Shown here: one piece after another, positions 24,857-34,198 of the stretch
How positions within the stretch are numbered: position 1 is the first letter of the stretch
Layout: each line of letters starts with the position of its first letter
Assembly (NCBI GenBank): GCA_036490175.1
Contig: DASXEJ010000112.1
Location: 1-48,955 of the forward strand
Source of the DNA: Pirellulales bacterium
GTDB lineage: Bacteria > Planctomycetota > Planctomycetia > Pirellulales > JACPPG01
Length of the DNA: 48,955 nt
Direction: 5' to 3'
Position numbers and translations under genes: made by a program
Notes under the pieces: generated by a model
Told to the model about the DNA's origin: nothing
The model's database searches: none
What the model saw: only the letters and a program-made list of their open reading frames with translations

Positions 24857-27800
24857 CTATTCGTTTCCCTTGTCGCGATCTTCCCACACTTTCTTCTTGG
24901 CCTTCAACAATCGGCTGGTGTAACTTTCTTCTTCCTTGGGCTTGGCGGCCGATGGTGGCGGCTGGACCGGCCGGGCGGGTTTTGAATCGCTCGCGGTCGG
25001 TTGATCGAGCACCGACGTATCTTGCGCGACTTCCGGTGCCGGTTCGAAGCGGGCCGTCGAACGTTGTTGATCGAGTTGCTCGACGACTTCGGCCTTGCGA
25101 CTGCGCAGTCGCTCCATGTATTCGGTCGATTCCGGCACCGGTTCGCGGCGGAGCAATCGATCGCGCAGCCGGCCGGCCACTCGCGGTGCCCACGCCCAGC
25201 TTATGGTCACGCGACGGATAAACACATCAAAAAAGAATAGGCATCCGGCCGCCAAGACCAGCAGATGCCAGATGTCTTGGCTGTTGGTAGCTGCCGGCAA
25301 ATCGCGTCGAAAGCTATTGATGGCCAACAGATTCTCAATGCCGCCACTGTCGAGCGTACCCTCGATAACTTGTCCTGGTTCCCCTCCCTTGGGCGACATC
25401 TCGGCCAGCGTCGTGAGAAGCCCCAGGTCGGGCTCGCGATCCGCGAATTCAGCCGAATACGGAACGTTTACGCCCGTGCGAATAGCCGACATACCTCCGC
25501 CCGGATTGAGCATCATGAAGTAGCTACCGGCGTCCGCCGCGTCGAATTCTCCCACGTATCGGCCGGGCGCCGTCTGCGAAAGCGTTAACTCGCGAGGCTC
25601 GACGTCGGGGCCAATTACGTTTCCGCCCATGTCGAGAAAATTCAAAAACTCGTCGTCCTTGTCGAGCGCTGTGACGAATACCTTGACCTTGGTTCCTTCG
25701 ACTTCCGTGGCCACGGTGAATTTGCCTTGATCGTTTACCGGGCGCATCGACCAGCGAACCAATTGGCTGAAGAACTTGTCGTAGTCAGGCCAGTTTTTCC
25801 ATTGCTTGGCCCATCGTGCGCCGTCGTCGGTGGTAAAGGCCGCGGCCCGTCCCGAGCCGTAGGTCCAGGTAGCCAGAATCGTGGCATTGGCAGGATCAGG
25901 TGGTTCCGGCGAGAGGATCGCCAACTCGACGAGCGGGTTGCGCTTTATCGTCGTCCGCACAAAGCCCGTGATCGGCGGAAAACTGCCGATGCCGCTGGTG
26001 ATCTCGTGGGGATAGGCAATCCTGGGTTGTACCCCGTTAGGGTTCTCATAAACCAACGGCTGTGCGACGCGTCGTGCCTCGCGCTGGAAAATCTTGGGGA
26101 GCGCCTGAGGGTTTTGTACGATGTAGTATTTGCCGCCGGTCTGTATCGCCAGTTTCTCGAGCTCGGGATTACCTGGCGCGCCGTGACAACCAACGGCCAC
26201 CGTGGTGACGGTTACTTTGAGCGTCTTGAGCGAGTTGATAATTCCCTGCGTCGGCGCTGCGGGATCGCCATCGGAAATCACGATCATGTGCTTCACCGCG
26301 GCATCCGTCAGACCGCGAAATGCTGCCGCGGCCATTTGCAGACCCGGGTCGAACGCGGGCATGTCGCCGGGAATCATGCGATCGATATAGCCCAACATGC
26401 GCTCGCGGCGATCGCGGATCGGAATCATGCCTCCCCACAACCATTGCTCCATACCGTTCCAATACAGCAGCCCACAATAGTCTTCAGGCCCCAGCGCTTT
26501 GACGGCCTCTTTGGCGATGACCTTTTGCCAGTAATTGCCGTCGGCCAATTCCGAGGCGTGCATCGTGAGTGCGAGCGCGCCCTTAGGAATCACTTGCGTG
26601 CTTTTGATCTGGAAATCGACCGGCATAGCGGCTTCCAGTTCCGTGTTGGTCCAGCCCCCGGCGCCAAAACTGTTGGGTCCGCCCAGCATGACCAGGCCAC
26701 TTCCCATCGTTTGCGTATTGCGGACCAGCATCTTGATCTGGTCGTCGCTGAAGTGCGTGATGCGGGTGGCGTCTTCGCCGCCCGAGCGGGGCACATTGGC
26801 CAGAATCACGGTGTCGTATTGCTGCAATTCGGAAAGATTGTTGAACAGCTGATTGCTGGGCTGCACCGTAACTTCCAGATTGTTCGCGCGCAGACGTTCG
26901 ACCAACTCCTGGTTTTCGCCGCGGGCGTCGTGGCTTTCGATCAACAGCACCTGGCCGCTGCCGCGGACGTGCGTGAACGTCGTGGCGCGATTGTTCTGCG
27001 ACATCGTGTCATCAGCTGGATCATCGGGAATGAACTGCGCCTCGTAGGTATAGAAATCGGGCTTGTCGATCTGTTGCCGTACCGTGAAAAAGTTCTTGCC
27101 TGGCTTCAGCTCGACGTGGTCGCTGCTTAGCTCGTGCGGCTGATCGTTGGTGCGCTCCGAGACAACCAAACGCCCCCCCACGATGCCGGACTCGCCGGGC
27201 CGTGCCTCGGTCGTGTTGTTGACCACCACGCGCAAGTCAAACGGCTGGCCCTTGCGCACGTCGGGGGGCATGGCAATCTTCTCGACGATGATCTCGCTGC
27301 GTGTGCCGTACTGCACCGGCAACACGTCGATGCCGATGCCGGCGTCGACCGCACCCCGAGCCTCGTCCAAGGCATCCCCCAGATTTTGATTGCCGTCGCT
27401 GATCACTACGATCCGTTTGGCGGCATCGTGGGGAAACGCCGCTTCGGCCAGCTTGATCGCCGCGGCAATGTTCGTGTAATCGGGATCGAGTTGGCTCTCG
27501 ATCTTCCTGGGCATCTGCACGTTGTCGTCAAAAGGCGGGATCTCGATGGCCGGTTCACGACCAAAGACGATCACGCCCACCTGGTCGTCTTTTTGGCGAT
27601 GCTCGCGAATGGCGGCATTGACGTAGTCGATCATCGCTTCGCGCTGGGCGCGGGGAATGCTCGACGATTGATCAACCAGGTAGACCACCGCCAGCCGCTC
27701 GTTGCGACGGACCATTTGCAATTCGGCCGCAGAGAGTATCAACAACAGCAAGACCAGGCTGCGAAGGCCGCAGACGAACCAGCGCCGCACACGCCCCAGT

Positions 27801-27898
27801 GCCGACAGGCTGCGAAAACCCCACCACCAGACGAGCGGGATCAATAGCAATAGCGCGAGATAGGCAGGTGCGTCGCAGCGGAATCCGTAGCCAAACAT
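24857..27898 (-). CDS. Large vWA / GATase-like membrane protein of the MoxR cluster
   Basis: A 1013-residue protein. Two membrane helices at the start (about 12-27 and 44-60) precede a first vWA domain with a metal motif DQSSS (76-80) and RIVVISDGNQNLGDALD. A glutamine-amidotransferase-like segment (about 330-450; QVLLIESHDARGEN, then GLVMLGGPNSFGAGG) has no catalytic Cys that I can see. A second vWA-like region follows (KHMIVISDGDPAAPTQG). Near residue 860 another helix (LLVLAAGCLFFFDVFI) is followed by a cytoplasmic tail rich in Arg, Lys, Glu and Pro. Proteins of this layout stand beside MoxR/BatA genes in planctomycetes. It is presumably a membrane-anchored client or scaffold of the MoxR ATPase; no enzymatic activity is proven. 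Confidence 0.9.
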   Translation of the reverse strand: MFGYGFRCDAPAYLALLLLIPLVWWWGFRSLSALGRVRRWFVCGLRSLVLLLLILSAAELQMVRRNERLAVVYLVDQSSSIPRAQREAMIDYVNAAIREHRQKDDQVGVIVFGREPAIEIPPFDDNVQMPRKIESQLDPDYTNIAAAIKLAEAAFPHDAAKRIVVISDGNQNLGDALDEARGAVDAGIGIDVLPVQYGTRSEIIVEKIAMPPDVRKGQPFDLRVVVNNTTEARPGESGIVGGRLVVSERTNDQPHELSSDHVELKPGKNFFTVRQQIDKPDFYTYEAQFIPDDPADDTMSQNNRATTFTHVRGSGQVLLIESHDARGENQELVERLRANNLEVTVQPSNQLFNNLSELQQYDTVILANVPRSGGEDATRITHFSDDQIKMLVRNTQTMGSGLVMLGGPNSFGAGGWTNTELEAAMPVDFQIKSTQVIPKGALALTMHASELADGNYWQKVIAKEAVKALGPEDYCGLLYWNGMEQWLWGGMIPIRDRRERMLGYIDRMIPGDMPAFDPGLQMAAAAFRGLTDAAVKHMIVISDGDPAAPTQGIINSLKTLKVTVTTVAVGCHGAPGNPELEKLAIQTGGKYYIVQNPQALPKIFQREARRVAQPLVYENPNGVQPRIAYPHEITSGIGSFPPITGFVRTTIKRNPLVELAILSPEPPDPANATILATWTYGSGRAAAFTTDDGARWAKQWKNWPDYDKFFSQLVRWSMRPVNDQGKFTVATEVEGTKVKVFVTALDKDDEFLNFLDMGGNVIGPDVEPRELTLSQTAPGRYVGEFDAADAGSYFMMLNPGGGMSAIRTGVNVPYSAEFADREPDLGLLTTLAEMSPKGGEPGQVIEGTLDSGGIENLLAINSFRRDLPAATNSQDIWHLLVLAAGCLFFFDVFIRRVTISWAWAPRVAGRLRDRLLRREPVPESTEYMERLRSRKAEVVEQLDQQRSTARFEPAPEVAQDTSVLDQPTASDSKPARPVQPPPSAAKPKEEESYTSRLLKAKKKVWEDRDKGNE

Positions 27899-27957
27899 GC
27901 GTCAGGTCCGTCCCTAGCCCACCCGGCGTCAAAGTCCTGGCCGAACTGGCCTGTGCC

Positions 27958-28965
27958 CTACATCAGCACGCGTTGCACGCGATGATTATTCGTGTCGAGC
28001 ACATATATCCGTCCCTTGCTGTCGCGCACCACGGCCCACGGATTGTGCAACTCTCCCGGTCCGCGTCCCTCGTGCCCCCAGCATCCCAACGACTCGCCAG
28101 CGCGTGTGAACTTCTGCACGCGGTGGTTTCCGTACTCGCAAATGTAAACGTTGCCGGCGTCATCGAATACCAGATCGTAAGGATAATAGAGCTCTCCCGG
28201 GGCCGCCCCCGCAGTGCCCCACATGAAAAGAAGCTTTCCTTCGGTGTCGAAAACCTGGATGCGATGGTTGCAAGCGTCGGTGACCCAGATGCGATCCTGC
28301 TCGTCGATGACCAGGTCTTGCGGGCGGGAAAACTGCCCGGGCTCCGCGCCGTGCCCACCCCATTGCAGCAAAAACGTGCCGTCAGGTGCCAGCTTTTGGA
28401 TACGGTCGTACTCTCCATACTCCGAGATGTACATATTGCCTTGCCGGTCTTGCACAGCGTCGGTCACCCAGCCGAACTCTCCGGGGCCTGGCCCCTCGGT
28501 GCCGCCAATCTGCTCGAGCATTTCGCCCAGTTGCGAGTAGATCAAAACCCGAAAGTAATGCGTGTCGGCCACTAACACCCGCCCCTGGCGATCGATCGAG
28601 ATGCCTGTCGGGCGTCCGTTCGTGTGAACAGGCGTCTGCCACGAGCGAATGAAGTCGCCATCCGGGTTGAACACCTGGATTCGGGCCGTCATGTCGACGA
28701 TGTAAAGATGATCCTGATCGTCGATGGCCATGGCCCGCGGCTTTTGTAAACGGCCATCCGATATTCCACGGCGGCCCCAGACGACGTCCAGTTTGCCAAT
28801 CGTATTGGTCGACTCGCCGCAGCCAGTGGCCAGCAAACAGGCGATCAGCAGCCAAGACCATAGAGGCCAAGCTACCTCGCGCCATGGTGGCTCACGCGGA
28901 ACCGCCCCTTGCGTAGCCTCTGCTATGGTCGAGCATGCCAGTGACCAGCGTGCGGAATTTGCCAT
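27958..28965 (-). CDS. NHL-repeat lipoprotein
   Basis: A six-bladed NHL propeller. A lipobox-type sequence (LLIACLLATGC) shows lipoprotein processing, with the acylated Cys about 49 residues from the ATG at 28965. The next upstream in-frame start (GTG 29046) would give a long non-signal-like leader, so 28965 is preferred but the start is uncertain. The mature part has repeats of the NHL type: P-x-G-I-S/A-x-D-x-x-G-R/N-x-Y/W-V-x-D, with N-H-R-V/I-Q-x-F/V at each end. The last blade closes with VLDTNNHRVQRV. It lies 59 bases upstream of the 1013-aa vWA gene, same strand, so may head this operon. Likely a surface sugar- or protein-binding propeller. Confidence 0.82.
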   Translation of the reverse strand: MANSARWSLACSTIAEATQGAVPREPPWREVAWPLWSWLLIACLLATGCGESTNTIGKLDVVWGRRGISDGRLQKPRAMAIDDQDHLYIVDMTARIQVFNPDGDFIRSWQTPVHTNGRPTGISIDRQGRVLVADTHYFRVLIYSQLGEMLEQIGGTEGPGPGEFGWVTDAVQDRQGNMYISEYGEYDRIQKLAPDGTFLLQWGGHGAEPGQFSRPQDLVIDEQDRIWVTDACNHRIQVFDTEGKLLFMWGTAGAAPGELYYPYDLVFDDAGNVYICEYGNHRVQKFTRAGESLGCWGHEGRGPGELHNPWAVVRDSKGRIYVLDTNNHRVQRVLM

Positions 28966-29337
28966 ACGGATCAGGGTCACAGTGAAAGGCACGCTGCCAC
29001 GGATCGCGCAGCGACAAGGCGCTCGATTACCCACTTTCGTTCCCACCCACCCCCCTGGCTTACCCTGCCGAAGGCGAGCAGGAACTTGTGCGGCGGTAAC
29101 TGTTCATCGCCGGTTTCCATCGCGGAAACTGCCACGACCCTCCATGTTGGCGAAAAAGTGGCCCAAAGCAAGTAATCTTCCACCCGAATGGCAGCTTTTT
29201 GGACCCTTGACCGGCGATCACAACCACCCATATAGTAATGCGTTGCGCCGCAGGCTGCGGCGTAGTCCGCATTTTCCCGTCCGCCGCACGGGAAGTTTGT
29301 TCTCCGTTGCACTTGTAGTCTCGACCGCCAACCCACC
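28966..29337. other. Divergent intergenic region and TsaC-fusion leader
   Basis: 372 bases between the NHL lipoprotein gene and the TsaC fusion gene. It contains the promoter at 29207-29236. The predicted leader holds two possible hairpins: the near-perfect palindrome CGCCGCAGGCTGCGGCG (29246-29262) and CCCGT/ACGGG (29276-29292) with a 7-base loop. No ribosome binding site is visible just before the start at 29338. Confidence 0.5.
29207..29236 (+). promoter_or_regulatory. Sigma-70-type promoter of the TsaC-YwlE fusion gene
   Basis: TTGACC (29207-29212), an 18-base spacer and TATAGT (29231-29236): five of six matches in both hexamers. It is the best sigma-70 promoter in the window and would start transcription near 29243, giving a leader of about 95 bases. 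Confidence 0.65.
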
Positions 29338-30459
29338 ATGCCCCCGGTCATTCTTGATCTTCGCAGCGCCGACGATTCGCGTGATTGCATACATCGCGCC
29401 GTGCAAGCATTGGCCGAGGGAAAGATCGTGGCGTTTCCTACCGAAACGGTCTACGGCTTGGCGGCTTCGGCCCTCTCAGAATCGGCAGTCGCGCGATTGA
29501 TCGGCAGCAAAAACCGGGCGCCAGGACGTCCACTAGCCCTGGCTGTACGCAGCGCCGAAGAGGCCTTGGACTACGTACCCAATCTCAGTTCGCTGGGACA
29601 GAGATTAGCCCGCCGCTGCTGGCCGGGCCCCGTAACGCTGGTCGTCGAGGATCACCATCCCGATGGGCTGACACGTCAATTACCCGCGTCGGTGCAGACG
29701 GCCGTGGCTCCCGAAGGAACGATAGGATTTCGCGTACCGGCTCATCATGCCATCTTGGACGTGCTGCGCTTGCTGGCCGGGCCGATCGTGCTGACCAGTG
29801 CCAACCGCAGCGGCCAGCCTGACGCGACTACGGCTCAGGAAGTGGTGCAAGCCATCGGCGACGACGTCAACGTCGTACTGGACGACGGGCAGTCGCGCTA
29901 TGGCCAGCCCTCGAGCGTAGTTCGCGTGTATGACGATCGTTTCGAGTTGCTTCGTCAGGGAGTCGTCTCGGAGCAGACACTCAAGCGGCTGGCTAGCGCC
30001 GTGGTGTTGTTCGTCTGTACCGGCAACACCTGCCGTAGCCCGATGGCCGAAGCCATATTCCGTCAAGCGATGGCCGAACGACTGAAGTGCCGCATGAACG
30101 AGTTGGAAGATCGCGGCGTGGTGGCCGTCTCGGCCGGCCTGGCCGCCATGATGGGTGGCCGCGCGAGCCCCGAGGCCGTGGTCGTGCTCAAGCGCTGGGG
30201 CATCGACCTGTCGACGCATGAAAGCCAACCCATGACCGAGCAATTACTCAAGCATGCAGATCTGACCTTGGTGATGACCAGGTCGCATCGACAGGCCATT
30301 CTTAACGAATGGCCTGATCTCGCTAACCGCGTGCAGCTCTTGGCGCGCAATGGCACTGACATTTCGGATCCCATTGGCGGTCCGCCCGAAATGTACGAGC
30401 GCTGCGCCGCGCAAATCAAAGCCGAAGTGGCCGAGTGGGCAAACGAGATAAAACTTTAA
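29338..30459 (+). CDS. TsaC/Sua5 domain fused to a YwlE-type (protein-arginine) phosphatase
   Basis: A 373-residue fusion. Residues 1-215 are a YrdC/Sua5 domain, which makes threonylcarbamoyl-AMP for the t6A base of tRNAs: FPTETVYGLAA (33-43), SKNRAPGRPLAL (57-68), TSANRSGQP (153-161). Residues 220-373 are a low-molecular-weight phosphatase: nucleophile Cys227 in CTGNTCRSP (227-235), with the general-acid loop DP (Asp344). The P-loop holds Thr at 231, as in Bacillus YwlE, where this Thr replaces the Ile of tyrosine phosphatases and favours phosphoarginine. VSAGL, ASPEAV, TEQLLKHADL and DPIGGP also match YwlE in pattern. RpiB follows 152 bases later. In Bacillus the same three genes are neighbours but separate. 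I infer arginine-phosphatase activity; arsenate reductase or tyrosine phosphatase is the alternative. Confidence 0.9.
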   Translation: MPPVILDLRSADDSRDCIHRAVQALAEGKIVAFPTETVYGLAASALSESAVARLIGSKNRAPGRPLALAVRSAEEALDYVPNLSSLGQRLARRCWPGPVTLVVEDHHPDGLTRQLPASVQTAVAPEGTIGFRVPAHHAILDVLRLLAGPIVLTSANRSGQPDATTAQEVVQAIGDDVNVVLDDGQSRYGQPSSVVRVYDDRFELLRQGVVSEQTLKRLASAVVLFVCTGNTCRSPMAEAIFRQAMAERLKCRMNELEDRGVVAVSAGLAAMMGGRASPEAVVVLKRWGIDLSTHESQPMTEQLLKHADLTLVMTRSHRQAILNEWPDLANRVQLLARNGTDISDPIGGPPEMYERCAAQIKAEVAEWANEIKL

Positions 30460-30611
30460 CGAGGCGTCCGACAACCGTATGGCCCGTCGCGTCAATGTGA
30501 CGCCGATAGTGCCCGTGCCGTAATTTCGCGTGCCAGCTTTGTGTGAACGCGGCCCGTCATGCGGCGCGATACAAAAGCTGGCTTATGGCACACTCAAGTG
30601 GGGATTAAGAC

Positions 30612-31064
30612 ATGAAGATTGCCGTCGGCAGCGACCACCGCGGATTTGCCGTCAAAGAGAACGTCGTCCAATTGCTGAAGCGGCTGGGACACGAGGTCTG
30701 TGATTGCGGAACGCACGACGCGAATAGCGTCGACTATCCGGACATTGCCGCTGTTGTAGCCCATCAGGTTAGCACGCGAGAGGTCGATCGCGGTATCTTG
30801 ATCTGCGGCACGGGAATCGGCATGTGCATCGCCGCAAACAAATACCCGGGTGTCCGTGCGGCGCCGTGCCATGACGATCTGTCGGCCGAGATGAGCCGCC
30901 GCCATAACGATTTGAACTTGCTTTGTCTGTCGGCCGACATGCTGGGTGAGAAACTCATCGACCGCATGGTCGAAATCTGGCTGCGCACCGAGTTCGAAGG
31001 GGGCCGACACGCGCGTCGTGTGGAAAAAATCGCGCAGATCGAGGCCTCTCAGCCGGCCCATTGA
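30612..31064 (+). CDS. rpiB: Ribose-5-phosphate isomerase B
   Basis: A 150-residue RpiB/LacA-LacB family isomerase, which interconverts ribose-5-phosphate and ribulose-5-phosphate (possibly also allose phosphates). The start has GGGGA eight bases upstream. Motifs: SDHRG (7-11), DYPD (41-44), CGTGIGM (65-71) with catalytic Cys65, ANKYPGVRAA, and RRHNDLN (96-102) with His98 and Asn99. It lies 152 bases after the TsaC fusion gene on the same strand and, as with Bacillus ywlF, the neighbourhood is conserved. It converges with the YjhG gene. Confidence 0.96.
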   Translation: MKIAVGSDHRGFAVKENVVQLLKRLGHEVCDCGTHDANSVDYPDIAAVVAHQVSTREVDRGILICGTGIGMCIAANKYPGVRAAPCHDDLSAEMSRRHNDLNLLCLSADMLGEKLIDRMVEIWLRTEFEGGRHARRVEKIAQIEASQPAH

Positions 31065-31124
31065 TCGCTGAGGCTCCGTGGCCGCGATATGGCGCGCCGT
31101 CTCGTTATTGCAAACGCGCATTCG

Positions 31125-33110
31125 CTATGGCACGGTTCCGCGCTGGAGTGCCGCAATAATACTGTCGACGTCGTAAACACATCCTCCCCAAGTACCACCG
31201 CTGGCACCCTGTAAGGCGGCCCACAGGCGTGTGTCGTCAGGCAGCGCAGTGTCCGGGCGCAGATCTTCGCGCGGCGCGCGCTCGGCCAGCACCCTGGCTC
31301 CGGCCGTCGGTTCGAGCCGCGCGTGCTCGTCACCGACAAAATCAACTGTGCCCACCAGATTCTTGCAGTCGATCATGATTTGGATCAGGTCGCCGTCGCG
31401 CAGCTTGCCCAGCGGACCGCCGGCCAACGCCTCGGGACCAACATGGCCAATGCAGGCCCCCGTGCTCACGCCCGAAAAACGTGCGTCCGTCACGACCGTG
31501 ACTTCATGACCCCAGGATAGATGTTTGAGCGCCGCGGTGATCTGATAGATCTCCTCCATGCCCGAGCCCACAGGGCCGCGGCCCGCCAATACGAGAACGT
31601 CGCCTGGCTTGATCGGGTGATCGCCACGCCCCTTGATGGCGGCGATGGCGTCCACTTCGCGCGTAAAGACGCGGGCCGGCCCCAGCTTGTGGTACACGCC
31701 CGCGGCATCTAGCACTTGCGGACTAATGGCGGTGCTTTTCACGACCGACCCTTGCGGCGCCAGATTGCCTCGCGGAAAGCAAACCGTGCTGGTCAGGCCT
31801 TTCTCGCGGGCTCGACGGGGCGACATAATCACATCATCCGGGTCGATGCCGTCTGCTTCGCTGAGCACGCGCCGCAAGGTGGTGCGCCGATCACTCTGCT
31901 GCCACCAGTCGAGCGACTCGCCGAGTGTGACGCCGGCCGCGGTCAGCACGCCCAAGTCCAACAAGCCGAGTTCGCGCAGGTGCAGCATCACCTCGGGCAC
32001 ACCGCCCGCCAAAAAAACTTGCACGGTGGGGTGCCCGACAGGCCCGTTGGGTAATGCGTCCACGAGCCGCGGAACTTGCAAGTTGACGCGCTGCCAATCC
32101 TCAACGGTCGGACGACGCAGTCCGGCCGCGTGTGCGATGGCCGGAATGTGCAGCAGCAGATTCGTCGATCCGCCAAACGCCGCGTGGACGGCCATGGCGT
32201 TGCGCACGGCCGCATCCGTCAGTATGTCGCTCAGCTTCATTCCCCTCGCCCGTAGATTCCAAAGCGCCCGCGCACTGCGGCGGGCCATATCGAGCCAGAT
32301 CGGTTGCCCCGAAGGAGCAAGGGCCGCGTGCGGCAACGACATTCCCAGGGCCTCTCCCACGACTTGCGACGTCGCGGCAGTGCCCAGGAATTGACAGCCG
32401 CCCCCCGGCGATGCGCAGGCGCGGCAGGCGAGTTGCGCGGCCTCTTCGAGCGAGATTTCCTGATGCGCAAAACGGGCTCCCACGGACTGTACCTTGCCGG
32501 CATCTTCGCCTTCGGTCGGTGGCAACGTCACTCCGCCCGGCACCAAAATGCAAGGCAGCTCGCGCGAGCCGGCCAAGGCCAGCATCATGGCCGGCAAGCC
32601 TTTGTCGCATGTCGCTACGCCGAGCACCCCTTTTCTCGTGGGAAGCGAGCGGATCAAACGCCGAAAGATCGTCGCGGCGTCGTTGCGATAAGGCAGACTG
32701 TCGAACATGCCGGTCGTCCCTTGCGTGCGACCGTCGCAGGGGTCGGAACAGAATGCCGCGAACGGCACGCCGCCGGCGGCCTTTAACTCGCGGGCAGCAG
32801 CCTGCACCAACAGTCCCACCTCCCAATGGCCGGTGTGATAACCGAGCGCAATGGGCGAGCCGTCCTCGGCACGAATCCCACCTTGCGTGCTAAGCAGCAC
32901 GAATTGCGGCCCGAGCATTTCGGTCACTGGCCAGCCCATGCCGGCGTTTTGCGTCAGGCCGAAAATATCGCCACTAGGCCAGTCGCGCAGCATTTGCTCC
33001 GAGAGCGGTAGCGCGCCGGCAGGACCTGCAGCGTGGGTTTGTACGCCCGCGACTCCATTCAGCCGGCCCCCGAGCACTTCTTCTGTATCAAATAAACCGC
33101 GTGGATTCAT
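31125..33110 (-). CDS. YjhG/YagF-type sugar-acid dehydratase (D-xylonate dehydratase family)
   Basis: A 661-residue IlvD/Edd-family dehydratase. By length and pattern it matches the YjhG/YagF branch: [15 protein letters not shown] in the first third, [46 protein letters not shown], then [21 protein letters not shown] near the C-terminus. These contain the Cys residues that carry the Fe-S cluster. E. coli YjhG acts on D-xylonate, releasing water to give 2-keto-3-deoxy-D-xylonate; the same substrate is likely but not certain. No xylonate-pathway partner gene (aldolase or dehydrogenase) is adjacent. It starts at ATG 33110 and converges with rpiB. Confidence 0.93.
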   Translation of the reverse strand: MNPRGLFDTEEVLGGRLNGVAGVQTHAAGPAGALPLSEQMLRDWPSGDIFGLTQNAGMGWPVTEMLGPQFVLLSTQGGIRAEDGSPIALGYHTGHWEVGLLVQAAARELKAAGGVPFAAFCSDPCDGRTQGTTGMFDSLPYRNDAATIFRRLIRSLPTRKGVLGVATCDKGLPAMMLALAGSRELPCILVPGGVTLPPTEGEDAGKVQSVGARFAHQEISLEEAAQLACRACASPGGGCQFLGTAATSQVVGEALGMSLPHAALAPSGQPIWLDMARRSARALWNLRARGMKLSDILTDAAVRNAMAVHAAFGGSTNLLLHIPAIAHAAGLRRPTVEDWQRVNLQVPRLVDALPNGPVGHPTVQVFLAGGVPEVMLHLRELGLLDLGVLTAAGVTLGESLDWWQQSDRRTTLRRVLSEADGIDPDDVIMSPRRAREKGLTSTVCFPRGNLAPQGSVVKSTAISPQVLDAAGVYHKLGPARVFTREVDAIAAIKGRGDHPIKPGDVLVLAGRGPVGSGMEEIYQITAALKHLSWGHEVTVVTDARFSGVSTGACIGHVGPEALAGGPLGKLRDGDLIQIMIDCKNLVGTVDFVGDEHARLEPTAGARVLAERAPREDLRPDTALPDDTRLWAALQGASGGTWGGCVYDVDSIIAALQRGTVP

Positions 33111-33189
33111 AGTCGAGACTTTCCCAAGAGCAACTCAAGACTAGTGCATGACATGCTGCGCAGCGTTGCAGCTGGCAGAACGGTGGCCC

Positions 33190-33846
33190 TCAGGCAACCT
33201 CGCGGGCGACGGGCCACCAATAACGGGCGATCATCGTGGCCAACAGCGGCAGCGCGATCGAAGCCAATAAGGCAACCGCCAGATTTTCTTCCTGCCCAGC
33301 ATAATATCCCAAGGCCGCGTAGGCGGCGGCTAAACCGAGGTTGGCCAGTGCAACGACAGGCATGAACCGCCGCCAGGGAATGCCAACGACCCCCAGCAAC
33401 AGCACGCTGGCCTCGGCAAGCACCGGCAGCGGACGAGTGACGGCCAGGATCGCCGGCCCGCGGTCTTCGCCCAAAAGCTCCATGCGGCGCAGATCATCGA
33501 CCGACGAAAGTCGCACCGCCAGCGGCCGGCCGAATACACGTGCCAGGGTAAACCCAATGATTGCGCCTAGTGTCATACCTAGCCAGACGACGAGGGCCCC
33601 GCCGATCAGTCCCAATCGCGCGCCAGCCAATGTGCTGACAAAGCTCGAAGGGATTGGCAGCAACACATCGCTGGCCAGTACGCCAACGATAATCGCGGCA
33701 GTAGCGACTGGTGACAGTGAAGAGTCGAACCACCTGCCAACGCGCGCCTCGAGCGACTCGCCAAAGCTGAGGAATGGAATGATCGGCACCAGCAAGACCA
33801 GAATCACGGCCACCGACCAACGAATCATATCCCGCATTGGCAGCAC
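33190..33846 (-). CDS. VTT domain (TVP38/TMEM64-like) membrane protein
   Basis: A 218-residue integral membrane protein of the VTT (SNARE-associated) family, related to DedA/TVP38 proteins. Helices: about 10-28, 46-66, 75-105, 150-180 and 185-208. Family features are LLPIPSSFVSTLAGARLG and the long G-rich helix with IGFTLARVFGRP. The first codon is GTG (33846); ATG codons at 33837 and 33828 are alternatives and none has a clear ribosome binding site. Roles in this family include lipid scrambling or ion homeostasis; it is not known which applies. Confidence 0.85.
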   Translation of the reverse strand: MLPMRDMIRWSVAVILVLLVPIIPFLSFGESLEARVGRWFDSSLSPVATAAIIVGVLASDVLLPIPSSFVSTLAGARLGLIGGALVVWLGMTLGAIIGFTLARVFGRPLAVRLSSVDDLRRMELLGEDRGPAILAVTRPLPVLAEASVLLLGVVGIPWRRFMPVVALANLGLAAAYAALGYYAGQEENLAVALLASIALPLLATMIARYWWPVAREVA

Positions 33847-34198
33847 GTTGAGGTTTGAGTTTGCGGAAGAAGGTGTGACGCACGCCTACGCAAAAAACAG
33901 CTCGCCAGGCTCGCTACATATCCCCTCCCAGGCCAGTACAGCTGTAAGGGAGGGTAGATGCGTTCCGCAATGATCCACCGCGCCGTCTCGTACAGGGCAG
34001 TACGCTTGGGTAACGCGATCCAGGAGCGATTTCACGACCGGCTCGCCTTACTCGCACCTTAAGCGACACGCCCGTGAACCGCAAATGCATGGCACACGAC
34101 GGTCAGAGGCAAGCCCGGCGTGACAGGGCCTGAACTTTGGGTTCCGTGCAGCAGAACTGCCGCGGCCGGCGTGAGGAACCGGCGATGAAAAACCGGCG
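33847..34198. other. Intergenic region, about 350 bases
   Basis: Between the VTT gene and the unknown 874-residue gene (both minus). It holds a 7-bp inverted repeat CCCTCCC/GGGAGGG (33923-33929 and 33948-33954) with an ACAGCTGT palindrome in the loop and no T-run, and three direct copies of a CCGGCG core at about 34165, 34178 and 34192, spaced 13 and 14 bases, right after the stop of the 874-residue gene. No gene is seen. Confidence 0.4.
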
